NCBI RefSeq assembly: GCF_026167665.1
Contig: NZ_CP098740.1
Span: 5,952,001 to 6,016,000 of the forward strand
Reading direction: 5' to 3'
DNA from: Streptomyces drozdowiczii
GTDB taxonomy: Bacteria; Actinomycetota; Actinomycetes; Streptomycetales; Streptomycetaceae
Length of the DNA stretch: 64,000 bases
Both the position numbers and the translations under genes were made by a program. Under the pieces are notes generated by a model. The model worked only from the letters and a program-made list of their open reading frames with translations. It had not been told where the DNA came from and did not search any database. This document shows, in pieces, positions 13,605-22,792 of this stretch; within the stretch, counting starts at the first letter, position 1; each line of letters starts with the position of its first letter.

Positions 13605-16100
13605 ATGAAGGCCGTCGTGATGGCTGGCGGCGAAGGCACTCGTCTTCGCCCTATGACCTCGAGCATGCCCAAGCCGCTCCTGCCTGTGGCCAACCGGCCG
13701 ATCATGGAGCATGTGCTCCGGCTGCTGAAACGCCATGGGCTCAATGAGACGGTCGTGACCGTCCAGTTCCTCGCCTCCCTGGTGAAGAATTACTTCGGGG
13801 ACGGCGAAGAGCTCGGCATGGAGCTGACCTATGCCAATGAGGAGAAGCCGCTCGGCACCGCGGGCAGCGTGAAGAACGCCGAAGAGGCGCTGAAGGACGA
13901 CACCTTCCTCGTCATTTCCGGCGACGCCCTCACCGACTTCGACCTCACGGATCTCATCGCGTTCCACAAGGAGAAGGGCGGCCTGGTCACCGTCTGCCTC
14001 ACCCGCGTTCCCAATCCTCTGGAATTCGGGATCACGATCGTGGACGAGCAGGGCCAGGTCGAACGCTTCCTGGAAAAGCCGACCTGGGGCCAGGTCTTCT
14101 CGGACACCGTGAACACGGGCATTTACGTCATGGAGCCCGAGGTCTTCAACTACGTCGAGGCCGACGCCTCCGTGGACTGGTCCGGGGACGTCTTCCCGCA
14201 GCTCATGAAGGAAGGCAAGCCCATCTACGGCTATGTCGCCGAGGGCTACTGGGAGGACGTGGGCACTCACGAGAGCTATGTGAAGGCCCAGGCCGATGTG
14301 CTGGAGCGCAAGGTCGACGTCGAGATCGACGGCTTCGAGATCTCGCCCGGGGTCTGGGTGGCCGAAGGTGCCGACGTACACCCCGACGCAGTGCTGCGCG
14401 GGCCGCTCTACATCGGGGACTACGCCAAGGTCGAAGCCGGCGTGGAAATCCGCGAGCACACGGTCATCGGCTCGAACGTGGTCGTCAAGAGCGGCGCCTT
14501 CCTGCACAAGGCCGTGGTCCACGACAACGTGTACATCGGCGACCACAGCAACCTGCGCGGCTGCGTCGTCGGCAAGAACACCGACATCATGCGCGCCTCC
14601 CGGATCGAGGACGGCGCCGTCATCGGCGACGAATGCCTCGTCGGTGAGGAATCGATCATCCAGGGGAACGTCCGCGTCTACCCCTTCAAGACCATCGAGG
14701 CCGGCGCCTTCGTCAACACGTCGGTGATCTGGGAGTCCCGCGGTCAGGCGCATCTGTTCGGGGCGCGCGGCGTCTCCGGAATCCTGAACGTCGAAATCAC
14801 CCCCGAGCTGGCCGTCAGGCTGGCCGGTGCCTACGCGACGACGCTCAAGAAGGGTTCCACCGTCACCACCGCCCGGGACCACTCCCGAGGCGCCCGGGCG
14901 CTCAAGCGCGCCGTGATCTCCGCGCTCCAGGCCAGCGCCATCGACGTACGGGACCTGGAGAACGTACCGCTGCCCGTCGCGCGCCAGCAGACCGCGCGCG
15001 GCAGTGCCGGCGGGATCATGATCCGTACGTCGCAGGGCGTGCCCGACTCCGTCGACATCATGTTCTTCGACGAACGCGGCGCGGACCTCTCGCAGGCGCG
15101 GCAGCGGAAACTGGACCGCGTCTACGCCAGGCAGGAGTACCGGCGGGCCTTCCCCGGCGAGATCGGCGACATCTACTTCCCGTCCAGCGTCTTCGACTCG
15201 TACACCGGGTCCCTCCTGCGCAACGTGGACACGAGCGGGATCGCCGACGCCCAGCTGAAGGTCGTCGTCGACGCCTCCAACGGCAGCGCGGGGCTGGTGC
15301 TGCCCAGCCTGCTGGGACGGCTGGGCGTGGACGCGCTCACCATCAACCCCGGTCTCGACGAATCCCGGCCGACCGAGACGGCAGAGGCCCGGCGCAAGGG
15401 GCTCGTGCGCCTGGGCGAGATCGTCTCCTCGGCGCGGGCGGCCTTCGGCGTCCGCTTCGACCCCGTGGGCGAGCGGCTGTCCCTGGTGGACGAACGCGGC
15501 CGGATCGTGGAGGACGACCGGGCTCTGCTCGTCATGCTCGACCTCGTCGCCGCCGAGCGGCGCAGCGGGCGGGTGGCGCTCCCGGTCACCACGACGAGGG
15601 TCGCCGAGCAGGTCGCCGCGTACCACGGCACGCAGGTCGAGTGGACGACCACGTCGCCGGACGACCTGACCCGGGTGGGGCGTGAGGAAGGCACCATCTT
15701 CGGAGGAGACGGGCGCGGCGGCTTCATCGTTCCCGAATTCGCCAGTGTCTTCGACGGCACGGCCGCGTTCGTGCGGCTCATCGGGCTCGTCGCCCGGACC
15801 CAGCTCACGCTGAGCCAGATCGACGCCCGCATCCCGCGCGCCCACGTCCTGCGCCGGGACCTGGCGACACCGTGGGCCGTGAAGGGCCTGGTCATGCGCC
15901 GGGTCGTGGAGGCGGCCGGCGACCGGGACGTCGACACGACGGACGGCGTACGGGTCGTGGAGGCGGACGGGCGCTGGGTCATGGTGCTGCCGGACCCGGC
16001 GGAAGCCGTCACCCACCTGTGGGCCGAAGGGCCCGACGACGCCTCCGCCGAGGCCCTGCTCGACGAGTGGGCGGCGGTCGTGGACAGCGCGGGCAACTGA
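13605..16100 (+). CDS. mannose-1-phosphate guanylyltransferase fused to a phosphomannomutase-like domain
   Basis: An 831-residue fusion. Residues 1-235 are a nucleotidyltransferase with the [13 protein letters not shown] signature and PLGTAGSV; residues about 250-350 are left-handed beta-helix hexapeptide repeats; residues about 385-831 resemble phosphomannomutase/phosphoglucomutase. It probably makes GDP-mannose or another NDP-sugar for cell-wall glycans. The mutase part looks degenerate: the metal loop, normally DPDGDR, reads DPVGER (D619-R624), and no TASHNP-type phosphoserine loop is recognisable. The start follows AAGGAGG at 13589. In other Streptomyces this gene occupies the same place next to pgsA-like and DUF881 genes. 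A strong terminator follows. Confidence 0.85.
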   Translation: MKAVVMAGGEGTRLRPMTSSMPKPLLPVANRPIMEHVLRLLKRHGLNETVVTVQFLASLVKNYFGDGEELGMELTYANEEKPLGTAGSVKNAEEALKDDTFLVISGDALTDFDLTDLIAFHKEKGGLVTVCLTRVPNPLEFGITIVDEQGQVERFLEKPTWGQVFSDTVNTGIYVMEPEVFNYVEADASVDWSGDVFPQLMKEGKPIYGYVAEGYWEDVGTHESYVKAQADVLERKVDVEIDGFEISPGVWVAEGADVHPDAVLRGPLYIGDYAKVEAGVEIREHTVIGSNVVVKSGAFLHKAVVHDNVYIGDHSNLRGCVVGKNTDIMRASRIEDGAVIGDECLVGEESIIQGNVRVYPFKTIEAGAFVNTSVIWESRGQAHLFGARGVSGILNVEITPELAVRLAGAYATTLKKGSTVTTARDHSRGARALKRAVISALQASAIDVRDLENVPLPVARQQTARGSAGGIMIRTSQGVPDSVDIMFFDERGADLSQARQRKLDRVYARQEYRRAFPGEIGDIYFPSSVFDSYTGSLLRNVDTSGIADAQLKVVVDASNGSAGLVLPSLLGRLGVDALTINPGLDESRPTETAEARRKGLVRLGEIVSSARAAFGVRFDPVGERLSLVDERGRIVEDDRALLVMLDLVAAERRSGRVALPVTTTRVAEQVAAYHGTQVEWTTTSPDDLTRVGREEGTIFGGDGRGGFIVPEFASVFDGTAAFVRLIGLVARTQLTLSQIDARIPRAHVLRRDLATPWAVKGLVMRRVVEAAGDRDVDTTDGVRVVEADGRWVMVLPDPAEAVTHLWAEGPDDASAEALLDEWAAVVDSAGN

Positions 16101-16105
16101 GGCCG

Positions 16106-16146
16106 GGCCGCGGGGACGGGCGAGCGCACCGCCCGTCCCCGCGGCC
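16106..16146 (+). terminator. strong hairpin after the nucleotidyltransferase fusion
   Basis: A perfect 17-bp GC-rich stem (16106-16122 with 16130-16146) and a seven-base loop, starting five bases after the stop codon. There is no T run, as is common in Streptomyces. Confidence 0.8.
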
Positions 16147-16205
16147 GAGCCGTCATCGGTGGGGCCATTCGGCGTAAGCCGCCGCGACATGCGACGATGT
16201 GCGGC

Positions 16206-17108
16206 ATGTCGCAGCAGCCCCCAGGCCGGACCACGGATCCGCCGCCCAAGCGCCCCGACGCGTCCATGTTGCTGCTGACCAATGTGATGGAGCACAGCCT
16301 GGACGACGGCTACGCCGAAGCGGCGGCCCGCCGGGAGGCCGAGGGGCGTGCCGGCATGCCCCGTACGCTCAAGGCCAAACTCGGTCTCGCCGCCTGCCTC
16401 GTCCTCGCCGCCCTGGTCGTCACCCTCGGCGCGGCCCAGGCGCGGGTCACCGCGCCGGTCCTCGCCAAGGAGAAGCAGGAGCTGATCGACCGCATCGACG
16501 CCGAGACGGACGCGGCCGACACCCTGGAATCCCAGGTGGAGGAAGTCCGCGACGACGTCAGCAGCCGCCAGCGCAAGGCCCTCCAGGAACACGGGGGAGA
16601 CCAGGCCGAGCTGGTGGCGCTGCTCTCCGGGGCCACCAGCGTGCACGGGCCGGGGCTCAAGGTCGTCGTGGACGACGCCGAGGACACCGACCAGGGCGGC
16701 GGCGGACCCCGCGAGACCAGCGGCTTCTCCGACACCGGGCGGGTCAGGGACCGTGACATGCAGCGCGTCGTGAACGGGCTGTGGGAGTCCGGCGCGGAGG
16801 CCATCGCGATCAACGGACAGCGGCTGACCGCCCTGTCGGCGATCCGGGCCGCGGGCGACGCCATACTGGTCGACAACAAACCGCTCGTGCCCCCGTACTC
16901 GGTGCTCGCGGTGGGGGACGGCAAGAAGCTGGCCGCGGCCTTCAAGGACAGCGCCGACGGCCGCTATCTGCAGGCGCTCAAGGACAGCTTCGACATCAGG
17001 ACCGCCATCTCGGTCCAGGAGAAGCTGAGCCTTCCGGCCGCCCCGAGCCTGATCGTACGGACAGCAGAGCCATACAAGGCCGCAGACACAGGGAAGGGCA
17101 CATCGTGA
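16206..17108 (+). CDS. DUF881 membrane protein (first copy)
   Basis: A 300-residue protein of the DUF881 (YlxW/YlxX) family. It has a cytoplasmic N-terminus, one membrane segment at about residues 57-75, a short coiled coil (about 85-125) and the extracytoplasmic DUF881 domain with SVHGPGLKVVVDDA and AEAIAINGQRL. In Bacillus such genes lie beside sbp and ftsZ; in actinobacteria they precede garA. The role is unknown but probably in envelope or division. An alternative ATG at 16197 is in frame; neither has a clear ribosome binding site. The stop overlaps the next start (GTGA). Confidence 0.85.
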   Translation: MSQQPPGRTTDPPPKRPDASMLLLTNVMEHSLDDGYAEAAARREAEGRAGMPRTLKAKLGLAACLVLAALVVTLGAAQARVTAPVLAKEKQELIDRIDAETDAADTLESQVEEVRDDVSSRQRKALQEHGGDQAELVALLSGATSVHGPGLKVVVDDAEDTDQGGGGPRETSGFSDTGRVRDRDMQRVVNGLWESGAEAIAINGQRLTALSAIRAAGDAILVDNKPLVPPYSVLAVGDGKKLAAAFKDSADGRYLQALKDSFDIRTAISVQEKLSLPAAPSLIVRTAEPYKAADTGKGTS

Positions 17109-17437
17109 TCGCCGTACTGGGCCTCGTCGTGGGAGTCGTGGTCGGACTGTTGGTCCGGCCCGAAGTTCCGGCGGTGGTCGAGCCCTATCTCCCCATCGCC
17201 GTCGTCGCCGCGCTCGACGCGGTGTTCGGCGGGCTGAGGGCCATGCTCGACGGCATCTTCGTCGACAAGGTCTTCGTGGTCTCGTTCCTCTCGAACGTGG
17301 TCGTGGCGGCCCTCATCGTCTTCCTGGGCGACAAGCTGGGCGTCGGTGCCCAGCTCTCCACGGGTGTGGTGGTCGTGCTGGGCATCCGGATCTTCTCCAA
17401 CGCCGCGGCGATCCGCCGGCACGTCTTCCGGGCCTGA
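17105..17437 (+). CDS. small basic membrane protein, DUF1290 (Sbp) family
   Basis: A 110-residue protein with about three or four hydrophobic helices and the DUF1290 core (LDAVFGGLRAMLDGIFVDKVF). It starts at GTG 17105 overlapping the previous stop and ends at TGA 17435-17437 that overlaps the next ATG (TGATG), so the three genes are translationally coupled. Corresponds to sbp in Bacillus and Rv1824 in mycobacteria. Function unknown. Confidence 0.88.
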   Translation: MIAVLGLVVGVVVGLLVRPEVPAVVEPYLPIAVVAALDAVFGGLRAMLDGIFVDKVFVVSFLSNVVVAALIVFLGDKLGVGAQLSTGVVVVLGIRIFSNAAAIRRHVFRA

Positions 17438-18189
17438 TGCCGATGAGCAACGACGACTTCAAGCAGGAGTTCACCGGGCGGCAGCGGCTGATCGCCGGTC
17501 TCTGGCCGCCCCGGGTGACCCGCGCCCAACTCATCGTCGCCCTCCTGCTGTTCGGCCTCGGCCTCGGGCTCGCCATCCAGGTGCGGTCCAACAGCGACAG
17601 CAACGCCCTGCGCGGCGCGCGCCAGGAGGACCTGGTGCGCATCCTCGACGAGGTGGACGACCGCACGCAGCGGCTGGAGGATGAGAAGCAGCGTCTCGAC
17701 GCCCAGCGCACGGAGCTGGAGAACAGCTCCGACCAGGCCGAGGAGGCCCGGAAGCAGACGGTCGAGAAGGAGCGGCAACTCGGCGTGCTCGCCGGGACCG
17801 TGGCGGCCCACGGCCCCGGGATCACCATGACGGTCAACGACCCCGGCGGCGCCGTGCGGCCCGACATGCTGCTCGACGCCCTCCAGGAACTCAGGGCGGC
17901 CGGCGCCGAGGCCGTCGAGGTCAACGGGGTCCGTGTGGTGGCCAATACGTACTTTTCCGGTGACGCGGGCGCCGTGAAGGTCGACGGGCGCAAGATCACC
18001 GCCCCGTACGTCTTCAAGGTCATCGGCAAGCCGCAGGATCTGGAACCGGCGCTGAACATCCCCGGGGGTGTGGTGCAGACGCTGGAGAAGGAGCAGGCCA
18101 CCGTGCATGTGCTGCGGGCCGACGACATTGTCGTGGACGCCTTGCGACCGGCGGAGCGGCCTGACTACGCTCGGTCGTCGGGCCAGTGA
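17437..18189 (+). CDS. DUF881 membrane protein (second copy)
   Basis: The 250-residue partner of the first DUF881 protein. It has one membrane segment (about residues 30-47), a charged coiled coil (about 58-115, rich in Glu, Gln and Arg) and the DUF881 domain (AAHGPGITMTVNDPGG, AEAVEVNGVRV). ATG 17437 overlaps the preceding stop; a second ATG at 17443 is also possible. The pair of DUF881 proteins flanking DUF1290 suggests a membrane complex; this is inference from context. Confidence 0.87.
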   Translation: MPMSNDDFKQEFTGRQRLIAGLWPPRVTRAQLIVALLLFGLGLGLAIQVRSNSDSNALRGARQEDLVRILDEVDDRTQRLEDEKQRLDAQRTELENSSDQAEEARKQTVEKERQLGVLAGTVAAHGPGITMTVNDPGGAVRPDMLLDALQELRAAGAEAVEVNGVRVVANTYFSGDAGAVKVDGRKITAPYVFKVIGKPQDLEPALNIPGGVVQTLEKEQATVHVLRADDIVVDALRPAERPDYARSSGQ

Positions 18190-18379
18190 TCCCCGGGCGC
18201 CCGGGCGTCGGGGAACACGAGCGGACGGTTGCGGGGGGTCGCCGCATCGTAATCGTGGCGCGTGGTGGAAACTGTCGAGTGGATACGGACGTTGTGAAGA
18301 TGTCCGGGTCGGCAGGTGTGTTCATTCAGGGTTCGTCCTGCCCCACGGGCGGGTCTGTTTCGGTCAAGGGGAATCGCCC

Positions 18380-18574
18380 GTGAAGTTGTTTGGGAAGTTG
18401 TTCGGCAAGAGCGCCCGCGATGAGAACGCACGTCATCGCGCGCCGCGCCATGGTCAGCCCGACGAGCAGAGCGCGGAGCGCCCGCTCTTCCGTGACCAGG
18501 TGACAGGCCAGGGGGTGACTACCCGGGCGGTCCCGGCGCGTCGTCCGTTGACCCTGCCGGTCCCGGCCGCATAG
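18380..18574 (+). pseudogene. 5' part of the GarA-like gene, cut off by a frameshift
   Basis: GTG at 18380 after AAGGGGAA opens a 64-codon frame (VKLFGKLFGKSARDENARHR...) that matches, from memory, the N-terminal extension of Streptomyces FHA proteins. At the G5 run 18511-18515 the homologous reading moves to the next frame: adding one G gives GQGGDYPGGPGASSVDPAG and runs without a stop into the ATG of the FHA gene at 18607. As written, this frame ends at TAG 18572-18574 after an unrelated tail. Either one base is missing in the sequence or the gene is truly split. Confidence 0.6.
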
Positions 18575-18606
18575 GTTTCGGAGCCCCGAGCCAGGAGGCT
18601 TCGTCC

Positions 18607-19134
18607 ATGCCGGTGTGTACGAGGTGCGGCCACCGCAACGCCGAGGCCAGCCGTTTCTGCTCCAACTGCGGCGCCCCGCTGCGCGGCGGGGTCCCGGAGC
18701 GCGCCTCGGAGACGACGTCGACCATCTCGATCTCGGGCCTCGAGGCGTACGAGGCGGAGGCCACCGGCCAGACCGCCGTGCCGTCGCTGTCGCCCGAGGC
18801 GCAGGCCGCCGTCGACGCCCTGCCGCTCGGCTCGGCGCTCCTCGTGGTGCGCCGCGGTCCGAACAGCGGCAGCCGCTTCCTGCTGGACGGCGAGCTGACC
18901 ACGGCCGGCCGCCACCCGCAGAGCGACATCTTCCTGGACGACGTGACGGTCTCGCGCCGTCATGTGGAGTTCCGCCGGGGCGCCGACGGCAGCTTCACGG
19001 TCGGGGACGTCGGCAGCCTCAACGGCACCTATGTCAACCGTGAGCGGATCGACTCCGTCGCCCTGTCCAACGGGGACGAAGTGCAGATCGGCAAGTACCG
19101 GCTGGTCTTCTACGCGAGCCAGCGGGGCATCTGA
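18607..19134 (+). CDS. garA: GarA-like FHA domain protein with zinc ribbon
   Basis: A 175-residue intact 3' portion. It begins with a zinc ribbon (CTRCGHRN...CSNCG), then the ETTSTIS motif that in mycobacterial GarA is phosphorylated by Ser/Thr kinases, then an FHA domain (about residues 78-160) with the phosphothreonine-binding GRHPQSD, SRRHVEF and GSLNGTYVN segments. In mycobacteria the unphosphorylated protein controls 2-oxoglutarate metabolism enzymes. ATG 18607 has AGGAGG (18592-18597) upstream, so this part may be expressed on its own, but the reading stays open upstream for a further 30 codons, pointing to a longer original protein. Confidence 0.85.
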   Translation: MPVCTRCGHRNAEASRFCSNCGAPLRGGVPERASETTSTISISGLEAYEAEATGQTAVPSLSPEAQAAVDALPLGSALLVVRRGPNSGSRFLLDGELTTAGRHPQSDIFLDDVTVSRRHVEFRRGADGSFTVGDVGSLNGTYVNRERIDSVALSNGDEVQIGKYRLVFYASQRGI

Positions 19135-19178
19135 CCCGCCCCCGGACACCGTCCGGGGGGAACACCCCAGGAAGGTCC

Positions 19179-19919
19179 ATGCTGAGAACACCGAGCGGCG
19201 GTGCCCGACAAGGCACCGCCGCCGACGGCCGGCCGATGAGCATCGGCACGGTGCTCCTGCAGCTGCAGGAGGAGTTCCCCGAGGTCACCATCTCCAAGAT
19301 CCGCTTCCTGGAGGCCGAAGGGCTGGTCGAACCGCAGCGGACCCCTTCCGGTTACCGCAAATTCGTCGCCGCGGACGTCGAGCGGCTCGCCCAGGTGCTC
19401 CGGATGCAGCGGGACCACTATCTGCCGCTGAAGGTCATCCGCGAGCATCTGGACGCCCTCGCCCGCGGCGAGCAGGTGGCCCTGCCGTCCCCCGACGGGG
19501 AGCCGCGGCAGGCGGACGGCGAACAGGCCGGGCTGCCGGGCCGGGCCACGGCAGCCCGGATCGGGCGCGCCGAGCTCCTGGTCGCCGCCGAGGTCACCGA
19601 GAGCGAACTGGACGACTGGGAGTCGTACGGCCTGGTCGTCCCCGCGGCGGACGGCGGATACGACGCCGACATGGTGACCGTCGCCAGGCTTGTGGCGGAA
19701 CTGGGGCGATTCGGTCTGGAACCTCGTCATCTGAGGGCCGTGCGGGCCGCCGCCGACCGGGAGGCCGGGCTCATCGAGCAGATGGTCGCACCGCTGCGCC
19801 GGCACCGGAATCCGCAGACCAGAGCGCATGCCGAGGCGACCGCGAAGGAGCTGGCGGAGCTGTCCGTACGGCTGCACTCCGCGCTCGTACAGACCGCCTT
19901 GCGGGTACGGCTGCGCTGA
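19179..19919 (+). CDS. ftsR: MerR-family regulator, FtsR-like
   Basis: A 246-residue regulator with a winged HTH of MerR type (about residues 20-90: SIGTVLLQLQEEFPEVTISK, RFLEAEGLVEPQRTPSGYRK). A second, C-terminal helical region contains another MerR-like segment (ELDDWESYGLV). This two-part build and the position directly after garA match FtsR of Corynebacterium (activator of ftsZ) and Rv1828. Whether it controls ftsZ in Streptomyces is inference. The start is supported by CCAGGAAGG upstream. Confidence 0.85.
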   Translation: MLRTPSGGARQGTAADGRPMSIGTVLLQLQEEFPEVTISKIRFLEAEGLVEPQRTPSGYRKFVAADVERLAQVLRMQRDHYLPLKVIREHLDALARGEQVALPSPDGEPRQADGEQAGLPGRATAARIGRAELLVAAEVTESELDDWESYGLVVPAADGGYDADMVTVARLVAELGRFGLEPRHLRAVRAAADREAGLIEQMVAPLRRHRNPQTRAHAEATAKELAELSVRLHSALVQTALRVRLR

Positions 19920-19972
19920 AGGCGGACCAGCCCGACTACCCAAACCTGCCGGGCACGTCCTAGGGTTGCTGT

Positions 19973-20449
19973 GTGAACGAGCTCGACGTTGTGGGTGTCC
20001 GGGTGGAAATGCCCTCCAACCAGCCGATCGTGCTCCTGCGTGAAGTGGGAGGCGACCGGTACCTCCCCATTTGGATCGGTCCTGGTGAGGCGACCGCGAT
20101 CGCCTTCGCCCAGCAGGGCATGGCTCCGGCCAGGCCGCTGACCCATGATCTCTTCAAGGATGTGCTCGAGGCCGTCGGCCAGGAGCTCACCGAGGTCCGG
20201 ATCACGGACCTCCGCGAAGGGGTCTTCTACGCGGAGCTGGTCTTCGCCGGCGGTGTCGAGGTGAGCGCGCGGCCCTCCGACGCCATAGCCCTCGCCCTGC
20301 GGACCGGCACGCCGATCTACGGCAGTGACGGGGTGCTGGACGACGCGGGGATCGCGATCCCCGACGAGCAGGAGGACGAGGTGGAGAAATTCCGCGAGTT
20401 CCTCGACCAGATCTCTCCGGAGGACTTCGGGACGAACAACAGCCAGTGA
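19973..20449 (+). CDS. bifunctional nuclease domain (DUF151) protein
   Basis: A 158-residue protein of the BFN/DUF151 family: MNELDVVGVRVE at the start, PIWIGPGEATAIA and PSDAIALALRTGTPI are the family signatures. The acidic C-terminal tail (EQEDEVEKFREFLDQISPEDFG) is typical of actinobacteria. A plant relative has nuclease activity; the bacterial function is unsettled. GTG at 19973 has only a weak AGGG upstream. It corresponds to Rv1829 and lies between the two MerR genes as in mycobacteria. Confidence 0.9.
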   Translation: MNELDVVGVRVEMPSNQPIVLLREVGGDRYLPIWIGPGEATAIAFAQQGMAPARPLTHDLFKDVLEAVGQELTEVRITDLREGVFYAELVFAGGVEVSARPSDAIALALRTGTPIYGSDGVLDDAGIAIPDEQEDEVEKFREFLDQISPEDFGTNNSQ

Positions 20450-20531
20450 CGTCTTCGGCCGCGGCCACCGGCACATCCGATGAGCCTTTCCCCGTCAACG
20501 GTCACGCGAAACCACCCTCAGGGTGATTATC

Positions 20532-20549
20532 ACTCGGCGTGCCGAGTGT
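20532..20549. promoter_or_regulatory. perfect 18-bp palindrome upstream of second MerR gene
   Basis: CACTCGGC-GT-GCCGAGTG, an 8-bp inverted repeat with a two-base centre, ends nine bases before the -35 box of the predicted merR promoter. It could be an operator; without a T run a terminator for the DUF151 gene is less likely. Confidence 0.5.
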
Positions 20550-20558
20550 GGCGATCGT

Positions 20559-20586
20559 TGACGCACCCCGGGTGACTGCCTACCTT
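20559..20586 (+). promoter_or_regulatory. predicted promoter of second MerR gene
   Basis: TTGACG (20559-20564), 16 bases, TACCTT (20581-20586) fits an HrdB-type promoter. The expected start near 20593 leaves a short leader containing the GGAGG site for the GTG at 20617. Confidence 0.5.
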
Positions 20587-20616
20587 CGAGTGGGCAGGTC
20601 AAGGACGGAGGTCGGC

Positions 20617-21234
20617 GTGAGAAGCAGCGGCGACGGTACGGCAGCGGGTGCGCCGTATCCGCAGCAGGGGAGTACGGCCGACCGGACCATCAGGCAGTCG
20701 GCGGCACCGGCTGCGGTGGCGGGGGACGGCATGGCATCGGCCGACGACATCGGTTACCGCGGGCCCACGGCGTGCGCGGCGGCGGGGATCACGTACCGGC
20801 AACTGGACTACTGGGCGCGCACCGGCCTCGTGGAGCCGAGCGTCCGACCGGCGTACGGATCGGGCACCCAGAGGCTCTACAGCTTCCGGGACGTCGTCCT
20901 GCTGAAGATCGTGAAGCGCTTCCTCGACACCGGAGTGGCGCTCCAGAACATCCGGACCACCGTCCAGCACCTGCGGGCCCGGGGCTTCCAGGACCTGGAG
21001 CGGATGACGTTGATGAGCGACGGGGCCACGGTCTACGAGTGCTCCTCGCCCGCCGAGGTGGTCGATCTGCTCCAAGGCGGCCAGGGCGTCTTCGGGATCG
21101 CCGTCGGCGTCGTGTGGCGGGACGTGGACGCCGCCCTGTCGCAGCTGCACGGGGAGCGCGTGGACACCGGTGAGACGCTGATCGGGCACAACCCGGCCGA
21201 CGAGCTCGCGCGGCGCCGCAACCGGGCCGTCTGA
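20617..21234 (+). CDS. MerR-family regulator (Rv1830-like)
   Basis: A 205-residue regulator whose MerR HTH lies at about residues 45-115 (ACAAAGITYRQLDYWARTG, RLYSFRDVVLLKIVKRFLDTG), followed by a domain with LMSDGATVYECSSPAEVVDLL and GQGVFGIAVG that is typical of this actinobacterial subgroup. The regulated genes are unknown. GTG 20617 is favoured because GGAGG sits five bases before it; the open frame extends to 20539 but that region is the predicted promoter. Its place after DUF151 repeats the mycobacterial order. Confidence 0.85.
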   Translation: MRSSGDGTAAGAPYPQQGSTADRTIRQSAAPAAVAGDGMASADDIGYRGPTACAAAGITYRQLDYWARTGLVEPSVRPAYGSGTQRLYSFRDVVLLKIVKRFLDTGVALQNIRTTVQHLRARGFQDLERMTLMSDGATVYECSSPAEVVDLLQGGQGVFGIAVGVVWRDVDAALSQLHGERVDTGETLIGHNPADELARRRNRAV

Positions 21235-21325
21235 GCTTCCGAGAGGGCGCCCAGGGGCGGGAATCGCGGGAACCCGGGCCTGATCGGGCGGCGATTGTCA
21301 GTGCCGTAGGGCAGCATCGGCTGGT

Positions 21326-22792
21326 GTGAGAGCCGCGCCCACCATCCTGCATCTGGACATGGATGCCTTCTACGCCTCCGCGGAGCAGGCGGCGAAGCCC
21401 AGCCTGCGCGGCAAACCGGTCGTGGTGGGCGGGCTCGGGACGCGCGGGGTCGTCGCGACCGCCTCGTACGAGGCACGGCGCTTCGGGGTGCACTCGGCGA
21501 TGCCGATGGCCCAGGCCAGACGGCTCGCGCCGAACGCCGCCTACCTGGTCCCGCGCTTCACGCTGTACCGCGCGGTGAGCGACCAGGTCATGGAGCTGCT
21601 CGGCCGGCTCTCGCCGCTGGTGGAACCGCTCAGCCTGGACGAGGCGTTCGTGGACCTCGAAGCGGGCGGCACCGCCGACGACACCGCCTCCGCCCTGGAG
21701 ATCGGCCGGGAACTGCGCGAGGCCATCCAGGCGGTCACCGGACTGAGCGGGTCCGTCGGGCTCGCCGGCTCCAAGATGCTCGCCAAGATCGCCTCCGAGG
21801 AGGCCAAGCCCGACGGCATACGCCTCATCGAGCCCGGCACCGAGCGGGCGCACCTCGCGCCCATGCCGGTGCGTACCCTGCCCGGCGTCGGCCCCGCCAC
21901 GGCGGACCATCTGCGCCGCGCCGGGATGACGACGGTGAACGACCTCGCCGAGGCGGGCGAGGCGGAGCTGATACGGCTGCTGGGCAAGGCGCACGGGGCC
22001 GCGCTGCACCGGATGGCCTCCGGCTTCGACGACCGGCCCGTGGTCGCGGAGCGCGACGCGAAATCCGTCTCCGTCGAGGACACCTTCGAGGTGGACCTGC
22101 ACGACCGCGTCCGGGTCCGCACCGAGGTGGAGCGGCTGGCCGACCGGTGCGTCCAGCGCCTGCGCGGCGCCGGGCGCTCGGGGCGCACGGTGGTGCTCAA
22201 GGTGCGCCGGTACGACTTCTCCACGCTGACCCGCTCCGAGACGCTGCGCGGCCCCACGGACGACCCCGCGGTCGTCAGGGAGGCCGCCGCCCGGCTCCTG
22301 GAGGCCGTGGACACCACCGGCGGGGTGCGGCTGCTGGGCGTGGGCGTCACCGGGCTCGCCGACTACACCCAGGAGGACCTGTTCGCCCAGGCCGCCGGTG
22401 AGCGGGCGGCGGCAGCCCCGCCGGAGGACGGCGACGTACCGCCGGAGGACCCGGGCGGTCGAGCGGGACCCGCAGAGCCCGGGGCGGGGCCGGAGGAGGC
22501 CGCCGAGCAGCTCGCGGCGCGCCGCTGGCCGGCCGGGCACGATGTGCACCACGAGATCCACGGACACGGCTGGGTGCAGGGGAGCGGGGTCGGGCGGGTG
22601 ACGGTCCGGTTCGAGGAACCGGGGGCCCGGGCGCCCGGGAGGGTGCGCACGTTCCGCGTGGACGACCCCGCGTTGCGGGCCGCCAACCCCCTGCCGCTCG
22701 TCCCGGACCCGCCGGACTACTCCTCCTGGCCCGCCAGCCGGCCGAAGTCGCGGTCCGGGGCCGGGGCGCCGGGGGCGGCGTCCAGGCCGTAG
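21326..22792 (+). CDS. dinB: DNA polymerase IV (Y family)
   Basis: A 488-residue translesion polymerase. The catalytic carboxylates are visible as D11/D13 in LDMDAFYASAEQ and D105-E106 in SLDEAFVD. The fingers motif (YEARRFGV), the HhH segment (LPGVGPATADHL) and the little-finger domain follow. After about residue 350 a 130-residue Pro/Ala/Gly/Glu-rich extension ends in a conserved HEIHGHGWVQGSGVGRVTVRFE region found in Streptomyces homologues. The 3' end overlaps the convergent PRC-barrel gene by 76 bases. The start is one of two overlapping GTG codons (21324/21326); only 21326 is in frame. Confidence 0.92.
   Translation: MRAAPTILHLDMDAFYASAEQAAKPSLRGKPVVVGGLGTRGVVATASYEARRFGVHSAMPMAQARRLAPNAAYLVPRFTLYRAVSDQVMELLGRLSPLVEPLSLDEAFVDLEAGGTADDTASALEIGRELREAIQAVTGLSGSVGLAGSKMLAKIASEEAKPDGIRLIEPGTERAHLAPMPVRTLPGVGPATADHLRRAGMTTVNDLAEAGEAELIRLLGKAHGAALHRMASGFDDRPVVAERDAKSVSVEDTFEVDLHDRVRVRTEVERLADRCVQRLRGAGRSGRTVVLKVRRYDFSTLTRSETLRGPTDDPAVVREAAARLLEAVDTTGGVRLLGVGVTGLADYTQEDLFAQAAGERAAAAPPEDGDVPPEDPGGRAGPAEPGAGPEEAAEQLAARRWPAGHDVHHEIHGHGWVQGSGVGRVTVRFEEPGARAPGRVRTFRVDDPALRAANPLPLVPDPPDYSSWPASRPKSRSGAGAPGAASRP

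Noticed and set aside
13467..16646. 1059-residue open frame on the minus strand
   Set aside because: It is antisense to the nucleotidyltransferase fusion and DUF881 gene, has no domain and repeats the codon-position bias of the real genes on the other strand.
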